NCBI GenBank assembly: GCA_964434575.1
Contig: CAYSWB010000005.1
Location: 21,813-85,812 of the forward strand
Origin: DAORHV01 sp964434575
Lineage (GTDB): Bacteria > Patescibacteriota > Gracilibacteria > Peribacterales > Peribacteraceae
Direction: 5' to 3'
DNA length: 64,000 nucleotides
The notes under the pieces were generated by a model. The model made no database searches, was not told the origin of the DNA, and was given only the letters and a program-made list of their open reading frames with translations. Positions 47,541 through 55,164 of this stretch are shown one piece after another. The translations under genes and the position numbers were made by a program. The stretch's first letter is position 1. Each line of letters opens with the position of its first letter.

Positions 47541-48698
47541 ATGGACGTCTCCTCATTGCTCGATGGCTACAACCTGAAGAAGCTGACGGTCGCCGCGCTC
47601 GGCGGCCACAGCGGCTTGGACGTGGCGCACGGCGCTGCCAAGTACGGCTTCCGCACGGCGGTCGTGGCGCAGGAGGGGCGGCACCGCACGTACGCGCATT
47701 TCCTGAAGCGCGGCGGCGGCAAGGGCAAGACCAAGGCCAAGCCGCGCGGCTGCATCGACGAGCTCATGATCGTCCCTGCGTTCGAAGACGTGCTGGACAA
47801 AGCCAACCAGGAAAAGCTGCGCGAGATGAACACGGTGTTCGTCCACAACCGCTACTTCTGGGTGTACTTCGACGACTTTTCCCGCGTGGAGAACGACTTC
47901 CGCGTGCCGATCTTCGGCTCGCGCACGCTGCTGAAGCTCGAGGAGCGCGACCAGCCGTACAACCAGTACCACCTGCTCAACGACGCCGGCATCCGCATCC
48001 CCAAGATCTTCAAGTCCGCCAAGGACATCGACCGTCCGGCACTGGTGAAGGCGTCCGAGGCCAAGCGCGGCTATGAGCGCGGGTTCTTCGTGGTCAGCGG
48101 CCCGGAGGATTACGAGAAGCGCGGCGCCGAGCTGGAGGCCCAGGGCAAGATCGCCAAGAACTGGCGCGAGGCGACCATCGAGGAATTCGTCGTCGGCGCG
48201 GCGGTGAACTTCAACTTCTTCTACTCGCCCCTCACCGGCGAGCTGGAGCTGCTCGGTACCGACACCCGCCGCCAGACCAACCTGGACGGCTTCCTGCGCA
48301 TGCCGGCCTGGCAGCAGGACGAGGTCCACAAGCACATCGATTTGAAGATGATCGAGACCGGCCACGTCGCCGTGACGGTGAAGGAGTCGATCCTGGAGAA
48401 GGCGTTCGATTTGGGCGAGAAGTTCGTGAAGGCGACCAAGAATCTGCCCAAGGAGCTGGATCCGTCCGGCAAAGGCATCATCGGCCCGTTCGCGCTGCAG
48501 GGCGCGGTGATCGCCGAAGAGGGCCGCGAGGACATCGTGATCTTCGACGTGTCGCTGCGCATCCCCGGTTCACCGGGCGTGTCGGCCACGCCGTACTCGG
48601 GTTACCTGTACGGCGAAAGCATGAGCGTGGGCGACCGCATCGGCATGGAACTGCAGCGGGCGGTTGCGGAAGGCAGGCTGGAGGAGGTGCTGACGTGA
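47541..48698 (+). CDS. PurP-like FAICAR synthetase, paralog 2 (ATP-grasp)
   Basis: 385 residues. It shares the layout of its neighbour: VAALGGHSGLDVAHGAAKYGFRTAVVAQEGR in the substrate domain, then PALVKASEAKRGYERGFFVVSGPEDY, TIEEFVVGAAVNFNFFYSPLTGELELLG, KGIIGPFALQGAVI and FDVSLRIPGSPGVSATPYSGY. The phosphate loop is GGHSGLDV instead of GSHSALQI, and a Lys/Gly-rich insert (RGGGKGKTKAKPRG) is present. In archaea with two PurP-like proteins the second often differs in activity; the same may be true here, for example a subunit or a different formyl acceptor. Confidence 0.82.
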   Translation: MDVSSLLDGYNLKKLTVAALGGHSGLDVAHGAAKYGFRTAVVAQEGRHRTYAHFLKRGGGKGKTKAKPRGCIDELMIVPAFEDVLDKANQEKLREMNTVFVHNRYFWVYFDDFSRVENDFRVPIFGSRTLLKLEERDQPYNQYHLLNDAGIRIPKIFKSAKDIDRPALVKASEAKRGYERGFFVVSGPEDYEKRGAELEAQGKIAKNWREATIEEFVVGAAVNFNFFYSPLTGELELLGTDTRRQTNLDGFLRMPAWQQDEVHKHIDLKMIETGHVAVTVKESILEKAFDLGEKFVKATKNLPKELDPSGKGIIGPFALQGAVIAEEGREDIVIFDVSLRIPGSPGVSATPYSGYLYGESMSVGDRIGMELQRAVAEGRLEEVLT

Positions 48699-48721
48699 CG
48701 GTGGGAAACAGGTGAGACAGG

Positions 48722-48770
48722 GGAGTCAGGCGAAGCAGGGGATTTTTTGCATGACAAATCCCCTGACTCC
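48722..48770 (+). repeat. Repeat-built hairpin after the purP pair
   Basis: GGAGTCAG can pair with CTGACTCC and AGGGGATTT with AAATCCCCT; the two pairings overlap and compete. A T run lies in the loop side. ACAGGGGAGTCAGG also occurs at 40586. Probably a terminator or a mobile palindromic element. Confidence 0.55.
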
Positions 48771-48788
48771 GAGAGTATCAATGTGTCT

Positions 48789-49073
48789 TCATTCAGCGAT
48801 GCATGCCTTCTGACATGCCTCGATGCCTCCTTCCGCGCGGGCGTAGAAGGTGCCTTCCATGTCGCCGCACTCGGCTTCGTCGCGCACGATGCAGCGGCAC
48901 TTCAGTCCCACCGCGTCCACCGCGCACGCGTCGGTGGAGGCCTCCGACTTCGGGGTCTCTCCCGTGAGGGCGCCCTTCAACGCGCTGCCGTCCGGCAACC
49001 GCGCGAGCACGACGAACGCGGCCACGACGCCGATCATTCCGACTGCGGCGAAGGGGGCGACCTGGCGTTGCAT
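48789..49073 (-). CDS. Small anchored Cys-rich extracytoplasmic protein
   Basis: 94 residues from MQRQVAPFAAVGMIGVVAAFVVLARL, one N-terminal membrane helix. The exported part holds six cysteines (DACAVDAVGLKCRCIVRDEAECGD ... IEACQKACIAE), likely forming disulfides. No family recognised. An upstream ATG at 49115 overlaps the promoter of the divergent gene; this start is 6 nt after TACTGT. Function unknown. Confidence 0.5.
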   Translation of the reverse strand: MQRQVAPFAAVGMIGVVAAFVVLARLPDGSALKGALTGETPKSEASTDACAVDAVGLKCRCIVRDEAECGDMEGTFYARAEGGIEACQKACIAE

Positions 49074-49079
49074 GTCCCG

Positions 49080-49085
49080 ACAGTA
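49080..49085 (-). promoter_or_regulatory. -10 box of the Cys-rich protein, probable leaderless mRNA
   Basis: TACTGT on the minus strand ends 6 nt before the ATG at 49073. Confidence 0.4.
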
Positions 49086-49108
49086 CTCCCCGGCGGAGCG
49101 GCAGAAAA

Positions 49109-49136
49109 TTGACATATTAGAAAGTTATGTTATCTT
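49109..49136 (+). promoter_or_regulatory. Promoter of the 49148 gene
   Basis: TTGACA and TATCTT are spaced by 16 bp. An in-frame ATG at 49127 falls inside the promoter, which supports the ATG at 49148 as the start. Confidence 0.7.
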
Positions 49137-49147
49137 GTCATTGGCAT

Positions 49148-50014
49148 ATGGCTGTGCTGTCCCCGCATTACAGGGCAGGAGGCTTGGAAGAGGGAAATTC
49201 GGCCGCTCTGGGCAGCCAGCAGCAGCATGCCGAGAGGATTCGCCGTGCCAGCGCGGCGGGAGGGTACCTGCATCAGAGTATGCATCTGGCTTCCGGCTTG
49301 AACGACCGCGTGGCCCGGTCGGTGCCGCGTGGCACGGGCCTGTACCTGGTGGGCGAAGGACACATCGTGCACGACTTCGATCCGGTCACGCTGGAGGAGC
49401 GGGGAGTGAGCGTGGTCGCCGTGGACCGCGACCTGCCCGAGCGCCCGCAGCCGGGCGTGGACGCGCAGATCCGTTGCGACCTGCATGACATCGCCGAGCA
49501 TGTGCGCTCGGGGGTGGCGGATTTGGACTTCGAGGGCGCGACCGCGGAACTGCCGCGACCCGGAACATTCATGGCATCGCACATCGGCCGCTACCTGCCG
49601 GACGCCGACACCGCCGTCCTGCTGGAGGCCGCGCTGCACGCGCTGCCGCCGGACGGCAATATCTGGCTGATCGACACGCCGCTCGCCGCAAGGCTCCGCA
49701 AGCTCAGCGGCAGCCCCGGCTTCCTGGAGGCGTACAGGCTGGCCGAAACGCGCCGCGGCGTGCGCATCGCCGTGGATGAAGTGATCGCGCCCGTCATTGA
49801 CCTGGGTTTTTACTACCAGCTGGAGCGCATGCGCGCCCGCCGCCCGGGTTCCGACGACGAGGCGTTTTTCGACGCCGTGGAACAAGGAAAGGTGCGGTTC
49901 GATGCCGTCCCATCCTCGCGCGCCAGGGAAGACGAATACCGCGTCGGCACCGGCCGCCGCTCCGTGCGCGTGAACGGCTGGGGGATCCGCGCGATGATGC
50001 TGGAGAAGCGGTAG
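49148..50014 (+). CDS. Unknown protein, possible methyltransferase-like fold
   Basis: 288 residues from MAVLSPHYRAGGLEEGN. RGTGLYLVGEGHIVHDFDP and then VSVVAVDRDLPERPQPGVDAQIRCDLHDI have the strand-loop-strand rhythm of a class I methyltransferase (motif I replaced by LVGEGH, acidic end of strand two as AVDRD), and TFMASHIGRYLPDADTAVLLEAALHALPPDGNIWLIDTPL resembles the following strands. Motif I lacks the usual GxGxG, so SAM binding is doubtful. It converges on a true methyltransferase with no gap. Function unknown. Confidence 0.5.
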   Translation: MAVLSPHYRAGGLEEGNSAALGSQQQHAERIRRASAAGGYLHQSMHLASGLNDRVARSVPRGTGLYLVGEGHIVHDFDPVTLEERGVSVVAVDRDLPERPQPGVDAQIRCDLHDIAEHVRSGVADLDFEGATAELPRPGTFMASHIGRYLPDADTAVLLEAALHALPPDGNIWLIDTPLAARLRKLSGSPGFLEAYRLAETRRGVRIAVDEVIAPVIDLGFYYQLERMRARRPGSDDEAFFDAVEQGKVRFDAVPSSRAREDEYRVGTGRRSVRVNGWGIRAMMLEKR

Positions 50015-50629
50015 TTACTTCAGCGCCACCAACGCCAGCGCCTTGGCGTCCGGCAGCTGTTTGCGCTGGATGCTGATGCCGGTGAAGCCGGCTTCTTCGG
50101 CCAGTTTCTCAGCGTCTTCGGCGCTGTAGGCGCGGAACAAGCCGGACTCCTTCAGACCCGGCATCCAGCTCTCTGGCTCCAGGAACACCAGTACCAGGAA
50201 ACCGTCGTCTTTCAGCACGCGCAGGATTTCCTCCATCTGCTTCTTGGGTTCGACCCAGAAGTACACCGTGTTCACGGCGAAGACTTTGTCGAAGGTTTCG
50301 TCATCGTAGGGGATCTCCAGCGAGTCGCCCTGGTGCAGTTCCATCTTGCGCTTCGCGATGGGGTCGGCGTTGCGCTCTTCCGCCATCTTGAGCATCACCT
50401 CGGAAAGCTCGATGCCGGCCACCAGGCCGGTGGTCTTCTTGGCGGCGGATTCCAGCGCCACACCCGGTCCGAAGCCCAGTTCCAGCACCGCGTCGTTGTC
50501 TTGGATGTCCAACAATTGGAGCGCCCAGTCGTTGGTGCCGGTGTTGAACTGCGCCAGACGTTCGCCGACTTGGCGGCCGGCGTCGCCGGAGGGGCAACGG
50601 AGCTGGGCGGCGAGGAGGGTGGGGTCCAT
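50015..50629 (-). CDS. Class I SAM-dependent methyltransferase (Methyltransf_11 type)
   Basis: 204 residues. Motif I is AVLELGFGPGVALESAA (about residues 47-63), strand two ends GIELSEVML, motif II region GDSLEIPYDDETFDKVFAVNTVYFW, then MEEILRVLKDDGFLVLVFLEP. This is the common small-molecule or lipid methyltransferase layout. The substrate is not evident. It is the last gene of normal base composition before the AT-rich insert. Confidence 0.88.
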   Translation of the reverse strand: MDPTLLAAQLRCPSGDAGRQVGERLAQFNTGTNDWALQLLDIQDNDAVLELGFGPGVALESAAKKTTGLVAGIELSEVMLKMAEERNADPIAKRKMELHQGDSLEIPYDDETFDKVFAVNTVYFWVEPKKQMEEILRVLKDDGFLVLVFLEPESWMPGLKESGLFRAYSAEDAEKLAEEAGFTGISIQRKQLPDAKALALVALK

Positions 50630-50634
50630 ATTAT

Positions 50635-51570
50635 TTATAGTTTTTTTGCTTCAACCATTAAAGCTTCGTCGACTTCTAAAACAATACTTGCCGAATTAAT
50701 TTTTCCAAATCCAGGCGTGCTTGTGAAAAAACCCAGAATTAAACCATTTTCACCTTGTTTACTTAACATTGAAATCAGGTCTAACTCCTCCTTTTTGCTA
50801 TTGTTAAAACTTTTTGCAGAAACCGGTACTGCCCTGAGGTTAAATTCCATTTTTCGGCTCTGGCCTGCATAGAACATGCCTCCTCTTTCCAGTGCATCGT
50901 CTGGGATCTTTAGGTTATTGCTACCATTTCCTCTCCATGTAGCATCAAGATAGCGTTCTTCTAAAGGCCAAAAAGAACGAGCGTTACCAGCACCTAAATA
51001 AATTTTTACAGCAGTCCATTTTGAGGCTGCATTGGGAAAGGTTGCAGATTTAGTTGTTGCTTCGATTAAAAGCTTGCCTTCATAAATTTTACCTGTTCCG
51101 ATTAATTTCAATTGAGTAGCTGAAATGTCTGTCAAAAAACTCTGCCCCGTAAGTCCGTTTCGCGAACCTGTGGCAGGAATTATTGGCGATTTAATTAGAT
51201 CAATTGAAATGTTTTTTTCGTCTATTAACAGATCGCAATCGTTATCTAGGTCGTCAGAAATTTCAATTGCCTGAGGATTGATTGCATGTTTTTCATCATC
51301 ACAATCTCCGCGAAGAACACTGAATCCGTCGGCATCCCTATCCTCTTCATCAGTACTTTCAAAATCTCGCCCATCACAATTTTGATCAATGCCATCAAAG
51401 GCAATCTCTTTTGCATCTGTTCCTAGTGCAACATTGAACGGCTGACAATCGCCGCCTAAATAGCTGGAACCATCTCTGTCCACATCAAAAATGGCAGAAG
51501 ATACTGCTAAAATCAGTAGTATAAGAACGGTGCCAAGAATTTGGCGAAGATGACTCATAGCTTTTTGCAA
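50635..51570 (-). CDS. AT-rich insert gene: anchored protein with Asp-rich calcium-binding-like repeats
   Basis: 311 residues; from the second Met it begins MSHLRQILGTVLILLILAVSSAIF, a membrane anchor. DVDRDGSSYLGGDCQPF, GIDQNCDGRDFE, DRDADGFSVLRGDCDD and DDLDNDCDLLIDE follow, a MopE-like DxDxDG...GDCDD metal-binding repeat. The rest is beta-rich with no motif. Base use is far richer in A and T than neighbours (long A/T runs, AAA, TTT codons), which signals recent transfer. It overlaps the upstream gene by 16 bp, so the pair is one unit. Confidence 0.65.
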   Translation of the reverse strand: MQKAMSHLRQILGTVLILLILAVSSAIFDVDRDGSSYLGGDCQPFNVALGTDAKEIAFDGIDQNCDGRDFESTDEEDRDADGFSVLRGDCDDEKHAINPQAIEISDDLDNDCDLLIDEKNISIDLIKSPIIPATGSRNGLTGQSFLTDISATQLKLIGTGKIYEGKLLIEATTKSATFPNAASKWTAVKIYLGAGNARSFWPLEERYLDATWRGNGSNNLKIPDDALERGGMFYAGQSRKMEFNLRAVPVSAKSFNNSKKEELDLISMLSKQGENGLILGFFTSTPGFGKINSASIVLEVDEALMVEAKKL

Positions 51571-52289
51571 TTGAACTGGAAGTTCTCAGTTCCGCCCTTA
51601 ACCAAGATGGTTGCAGCGCTGAGAGGGAATTGTCCGGCTGGGAGTTCTTCGAAGGCCTTCGCTACGATGTGGTCAAATGCACAGCTCATATCAGGTCGAT
51701 TACGATCTTCATGTTTAATGTCACATTCCTGACGGCCTCCGCTAAAGGAAATTACATAGCCTGAAGCACTGCGGCCAGGAATACCAGCGTGGAAGATCTG
51801 GAAGCTTTTTGTATCTCCAGCCAGGGTGCAGCCTCGCGTTTTTTGGTCAATAAAAGATGGGCGAATATTCCCTGTTCCGAGATCTGGGATGCGGGTTGCA
51901 TCTGAGTCGTCACCCCCTGCATGTCTTTCGCATTCTGCCCAAAAGCCGTCGCCGTCCTCATCGATAGGCTCATATCCATCGCCAACTTCGCCTAAATAGG
52001 CTTTGCAGGACTGGTGGATCAACTTGCCTGCTTCGTATTTATAAGGAGATTCTCGAAATGAAATAGCCCAAGTGGCTACGAAAACCAAGATCATAAGGAT
52101 CGAAATGCACCAGAAGGCAAAATGCTTTTTCTTGGGCTCATCAACAAGCAAGGCGCTGCCGATTCCTAGTCCTATGGCGATTTTTTCGACGTATGGATTG
52201 CCTGAAAGCGCTGAAAGGGTAACGAAAACCAGCAGGCACAAAGCCTGCTGCCAGCCAATGCCCTTAATAAAGCCCTTAATCCATTGCAT
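51555..52289 (-). CDS. AT-rich insert gene: membrane protein with Asp-rich repeat
   Basis: 244 residues. Two hydrophobic regions (ALCLLVFVTLSALSG and FAFWCISILMILVFVATWAISF) precede an exported domain. This starts YEPIDEDGDGFWAECERHAGGDDSDATRIPD, the same DxDGDG...GGDD type of repeat as in the next gene. Four further cysteines suggest disulfides. Base composition is clearly lower in GC than the genome around it. It lies next to the 3' end of tRNA-Ala, a common site for integrated elements. No family recognised beyond the repeat. Confidence 0.6.
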   Translation of the reverse strand: MQWIKGFIKGIGWQQALCLLVFVTLSALSGNPYVEKIAIGLGIGSALLVDEPKKKHFAFWCISILMILVFVATWAISFRESPYKYEAGKLIHQSCKAYLGEVGDGYEPIDEDGDGFWAECERHAGGDDSDATRIPDLGTGNIRPSFIDQKTRGCTLAGDTKSFQIFHAGIPGRSASGYVISFSGGRQECDIKHEDRNRPDMSCAFDHIVAKAFEELPAGQFPLSAATILVKGGTENFQFNCKKL

Positions 52290-52338
52290 TAGGCTTGGTA
52301 TTGTAGAGCTTTTACTGAGGGTGCAATAGGTTTTTCAA

Positions 52339-52414
52339 TGGTGGAGCTGAGGAGAGTCGAACTCCTGACATCCTGCTTGCAAAGCAGGCGCTCTACCAAC
52401 TGAGCTACAGCCCC
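52339..52414 (-). tRNA. tRNA-Ala (UGC)
   Basis: The reverse complement folds into a 76-nt cloverleaf: acceptor GGGGCTG / CAGCTCC, D-arm GCTCAGTTGGTAGAGC, anticodon loop TTTGCAA with anticodon TGC, T-arm AGGAGTTCGACTCTCCT, encoded CCA. It follows the trxA operon by 12 bp. Confidence 0.96.
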
Positions 52415-52426
52415 ACTGACCACAGC

Positions 52427-52744
52427 TTACATCAACAAGTACGCGACTGCCACCTGCACGTTTTCCATCAGCATGTTGAACTCATCCACCGGTATCCCCC
52501 CGTCTCCCCCCGGCTTGCGGATGGGCAGGAACATGAGAATGGGCCAGAAGAAGAACTCCATGGTGTCCACCATGTACGCGATGCTCCAGAAGATCATGAA
52601 GATGCCCACGATGATCACCACGTTGTACACGCCGCCGATGCGATAGGCCCATTCCTGTTCGCCGAACTCGTCGCCGACGCGCTGGCGCCAGATGATGAGA
52701 CAGCAACCCATGATGATGCCGATAAGTCCGAGGACGTATTTCAT
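52427..52744 (-). CDS. Small membrane protein downstream of trxA
   Basis: 105 residues from MKYVLGLIGIIMGCCLIIWRQRVGDEFGEQEWAYRIGG. Two membrane helices, the second VYNVVIIVGIFMIFWSIAYMV, are joined by a charged loop. The remainder FLPIRKPGGDGGIPVDEFNM is soluble. Proteins with this MKYxLGLxxIxxG ... RIGDFTGxxxWAExxLGxGGTY-like plan occur widely in Patescibacteria as I recall, without known function. It starts 5 bp after the trxA stop. Confidence 0.6.
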   Translation of the reverse strand: MKYVLGLIGIIMGCCLIIWRQRVGDEFGEQEWAYRIGGVYNVVIIVGIFMIFWSIAYMVDTMEFFFWPILMFLPIRKPGGDGGIPVDEFNMLMENVQVAVAYLLM

Positions 52745-52749
52745 GGGGC

Positions 52750-53073
52750 TTATTTTGGGAGAACGGCCGCCAGTTTGGCAACCACGTCTTCCTTCGGCTT
52801 GGAGCCGACGAACGTGTCCACGACCTCGCCTTTGTTGACGATGAGGAAAGTCGGGATGCTCATGACGCCGTACTTGGCAGGGATTTCGGTGTTCTCGTCC
52901 ACGTTCATCTTCACGATGGTCAGCTTGCCCTCGTACTCCTTGCCCAGCTCCTCCATGACGGGGAGCATGACCTTGCACGGACCGCACCACGGAGCCCAAA
53001 AGTCCACCAAGACAGGCAGGTTGGACTTCATGACGACGGTGTCGAAATCTTGGTCGGTGACGGGTTTGGCCAT
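52750..53073 (-). CDS. trxA: Thioredoxin
   Basis: 107 residues, the standard size. Active site WAPWCGPCK (Cys30 and Cys33), cis-Pro in MSIPTFLIV, and the usual DFWAPWC ... KMNVDEN ... YGVMSIPT ... GEVVDTFVG order. It reduces disulfides in cytoplasmic proteins. It has its own promoter (TATACT at 53106-53111, about 32 nt upstream) and is co-transcribed with a small membrane protein and perhaps tRNA-Ala. Confidence 0.96.
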   Translation of the reverse strand: MAKPVTDQDFDTVVMKSNLPVLVDFWAPWCGPCKVMLPVMEELGKEYEGKLTIVKMNVDENTEIPAKYGVMSIPTFLIVNKGEVVDTFVGSKPKEDVVAKLAAVLPK

Positions 53074-53105
53074 GGTCGGTAGTTGGGAAATGCGGAAACA
53101 ACGAA

Positions 53106-53111
53106 AGTATA
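53106..53111 (-). promoter_or_regulatory. trxA -10 box
   Basis: TATACT on the minus strand; the transcript would carry a leader of about 25 nt. Confidence 0.5.
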
Positions 53112-53150
53112 CTCCCGGGCAATTCCGAAAACCAAGTGCTCCGGCGGGAT

Positions 53151-54431
53151 TTACTGTTGTCCTTTGGACAGCAGTCCCTTGGTGATCTGCTTGCCGATCT
53201 CCACGCCCGGCTGCCCGTACGGGTCCACGCGGTAGAGCTTGCCTAAGTACACCACCTCGGCCATCAGCAGGAAGAAGAGCTGTCCCATGTGGTATTCGTC
53301 CAGGCGCTGCAGCGAGATGGTCGCGTGCGGGCGCTTCACCTGCGTCAGTGCCTGGCTGGTGCCTTCGTAGCACGCGTCCAGGAGCTGGCCGAACGTCTTG
53401 CCGCCGATGTATGCGAACGAACTCGGCACGTTCTTCGGTACTTCCAGACGCGGCTTGTCCAGCTCGCGGATGAACAGGTGCCACTGTTTGCGCGGGCCGG
53501 CCATCCACTGCTGGAGGAGCGAGTGCTGGTCCTGCGTGCCGATGGCGGCGACGGGGATGGGGTTATGACCTTCGTTCTTGCCCAGCGACTCGGCCAGTAG
53601 CTGCTGCTCCCAGCGCGCGAGCGACATCAGGCGGTCGCTGTACGGCATGATGACGCGGATGGGATACGCGCGGCGGGTGTCGAGCAGGTACTGCACGGCG
53701 GCCAGCGAGGCGGCCGGGTTGCGCGAGAGCGTGGCTTCCTGGCAGTGCGTGTCCATTTCCTTGGCGCCGCGGCAGAACGCGCCGATGTCGCCGTTCAGGA
53801 GCCCCAGCGACAGCAGGCCGACGGGCGTGAAGATGCTGTAGCGTCCGCCGACGTTGCGCGGAATCGGCAGCATCGTGATGCGGTTCTCTTTGCTGAACGT
53901 GTGGAGCGCGCCGCCCTCCGGGTCCGTGATGGCGATGACACGGCTGCCGGGGTGGCTCTTCACGTTGTCCTTCAGCCGCTCGAAGCAGGCGAAGAACGCC
54001 GACATGGTCTCCAGCGTGCCGCCGGACTTGCTGACCACCACCAGCAACGTGCTCTTCCAGTCGATGAGCTCCAGGTGCATGCCCAGCACGGCCGGGTCGA
54101 TGGTGTCGATGACGATGAACGCCGGGGTCTTGGGCGACTCGAACACTTCCTGCAGCACCTTGGGGCCCAAGCCGGAGCCGCCGATGCCCACCCACACCAC
54201 GGTTTGGATGTTCTCGGTCTTCACGCGGGCGACCACGTCGGTCACCTGCTTGATGAGGTCCTTGTCGTACGGGTTCATGGACCAGCCGTGCTCGCCCTGT
54301 TCGCGTTCCTTCAGCCATTCCTCGGTGTAGCGGCGCATGGAACTGCGGACGCCGGCGAACTCCGAATCCGGGATGCCCATGCTCGGGGTGATCACCTTTG
54401 CCAGCGTGCCTTTGATGTCGAGGGTGAGCAT
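53151..54431 (-). CDS. pgi: Glucose-6-phosphate isomerase
   Basis: 426 residues. It interconverts glucose-6-phosphate and fructose-6-phosphate. Signature parts: VVWVGIGGSGLGPKVLQ, LLVVVSKSGGTLETMSAF for phosphate binding, SIFTPVGLLSLGL (Phosphoglucose isomerase signature-like), the catalytic Glu in SLGKNEGHNPIP, and the C-terminal QLFFLLMAEVVYLGKLYRVDPYGQPGVEIGKQITKGLL. It is of the shorter type found in Gram-positive bacteria (about 430-450 residues). It follows ruvA by 12 bp, a mixed-function operon. Confidence 0.95.
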   Translation of the reverse strand: MLTLDIKGTLAKVITPSMGIPDSEFAGVRSSMRRYTEEWLKEREQGEHGWSMNPYDKDLIKQVTDVVARVKTENIQTVVWVGIGGSGLGPKVLQEVFESPKTPAFIVIDTIDPAVLGMHLELIDWKSTLLVVVSKSGGTLETMSAFFACFERLKDNVKSHPGSRVIAITDPEGGALHTFSKENRITMLPIPRNVGGRYSIFTPVGLLSLGLLNGDIGAFCRGAKEMDTHCQEATLSRNPAASLAAVQYLLDTRRAYPIRVIMPYSDRLMSLARWEQQLLAESLGKNEGHNPIPVAAIGTQDQHSLLQQWMAGPRKQWHLFIRELDKPRLEVPKNVPSSFAYIGGKTFGQLLDACYEGTSQALTQVKRPHATISLQRLDEYHMGQLFFLLMAEVVYLGKLYRVDPYGQPGVEIGKQITKGLLSKGQQ

Positions 54432-54443
54432 GTGGGGAGGGGA

Positions 54444-55022
54444 TTAGAGCGAGCGGAGCGCGGCGGTGACGCGGTCTTCGCTGCGCTTGATCTTGGCGGG
54501 CACGTTCTTCACGGCCTTCAGTGCGGTGGCGCGGTCGTAGCCCAGCGAGATGAGCGCGGACACCGCGTCTTGGTCCGCGTTGCCCGTGAGTGCGGGGGCG
54601 GCTTCGCCTTCCAGTTGTTCCGGGCGGCGCTCCTTCAGCGACTTCAGGTCCACCAGCAATTTTTCGGCCGTCTTTTTACCGATGCCTTTGATCTGGGTCA
54701 ACATCGAAGCGTCTTCTTCGGCGATGGCCTGCAAAATGATCTGCTTCGGGATCGAGCACATCTCCAGCGCGGTCTTGGGTCCGACACCGCTGAATCCGAG
54801 CAATTCCACGAACAGCCCGCGGTCGGCTTCGGTGAGGAAGCCGTACAGGTCGAAGCGGTCCTCGCGGACGTAGGTGTGCAGCAGCAGCGTCATCTTCGCG
54901 CCGTCCATCATGCCCTGCCACACCGGGTTCGGCACCGTCACCAAATAGCCCACTCCCTGCACGTCCACCGTGACTTGGGATGTTCCCACGCGGCGGACGA
55001 TACCAGTCAGGGAATACAGCAT
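54444..55022 (-). CDS. ruvA: Holliday junction branch migration protein RuvA
   Basis: 192 residues from MLYSLTGIVRRVGTSQVTVDVQGVGYLV. Domain I is an OB fold (to about 63), domain II has two helix-hairpin-helix motifs (LLGFSGVGPKTALEM and QIKGIGKKTAEKLLVDLK), domain III ends ALISLGYDRATALKAVKNV for RuvB contact. It binds Holliday junctions and loads RuvB. Neither ruvB nor ruvC is adjacent. The frame is open upstream, but the -10 box 6 nt before this ATG and the family start agree. Confidence 0.96.
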   Translation of the reverse strand: MLYSLTGIVRRVGTSQVTVDVQGVGYLVTVPNPVWQGMMDGAKMTLLLHTYVREDRFDLYGFLTEADRGLFVELLGFSGVGPKTALEMCSIPKQIILQAIAEEDASMLTQIKGIGKKTAEKLLVDLKSLKERRPEQLEGEAAPALTGNADQDAVSALISLGYDRATALKAVKNVPAKIKRSEDRVTAALRSL

Positions 55023-55028
55023 GCCGGG

Positions 55029-55034
55029 ATAGTA
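55029..55034 (-). promoter_or_regulatory. ruvA-pgi -10 box, probable leaderless mRNA
   Basis: TACTAT with a TGC extension on the minus strand ends 6 nt before the ATG at 55022. Confidence 0.5.
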
Positions 55035-55149
55035 GCAAATATCCGCTGAGTCCACCGCTGAACTCCCTTTACATTTCCAGAGCTTGGTTCCGGGGCTGAT
55101 TTCGGCTTCCATGGGCCGGAAACGCCTTCTGTGAAATGCGTTTTTGTGG

Positions 55150-55155
55150 TAGAAT
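55150..55155 (+). promoter_or_regulatory. -10 box of the M23 peptidase gene
   Basis: TAGAAT with a TGG extension ends 9 nt before the ATG at 55165. Confidence 0.55.
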
Positions 55156-55164
55156 AAACAGAAT

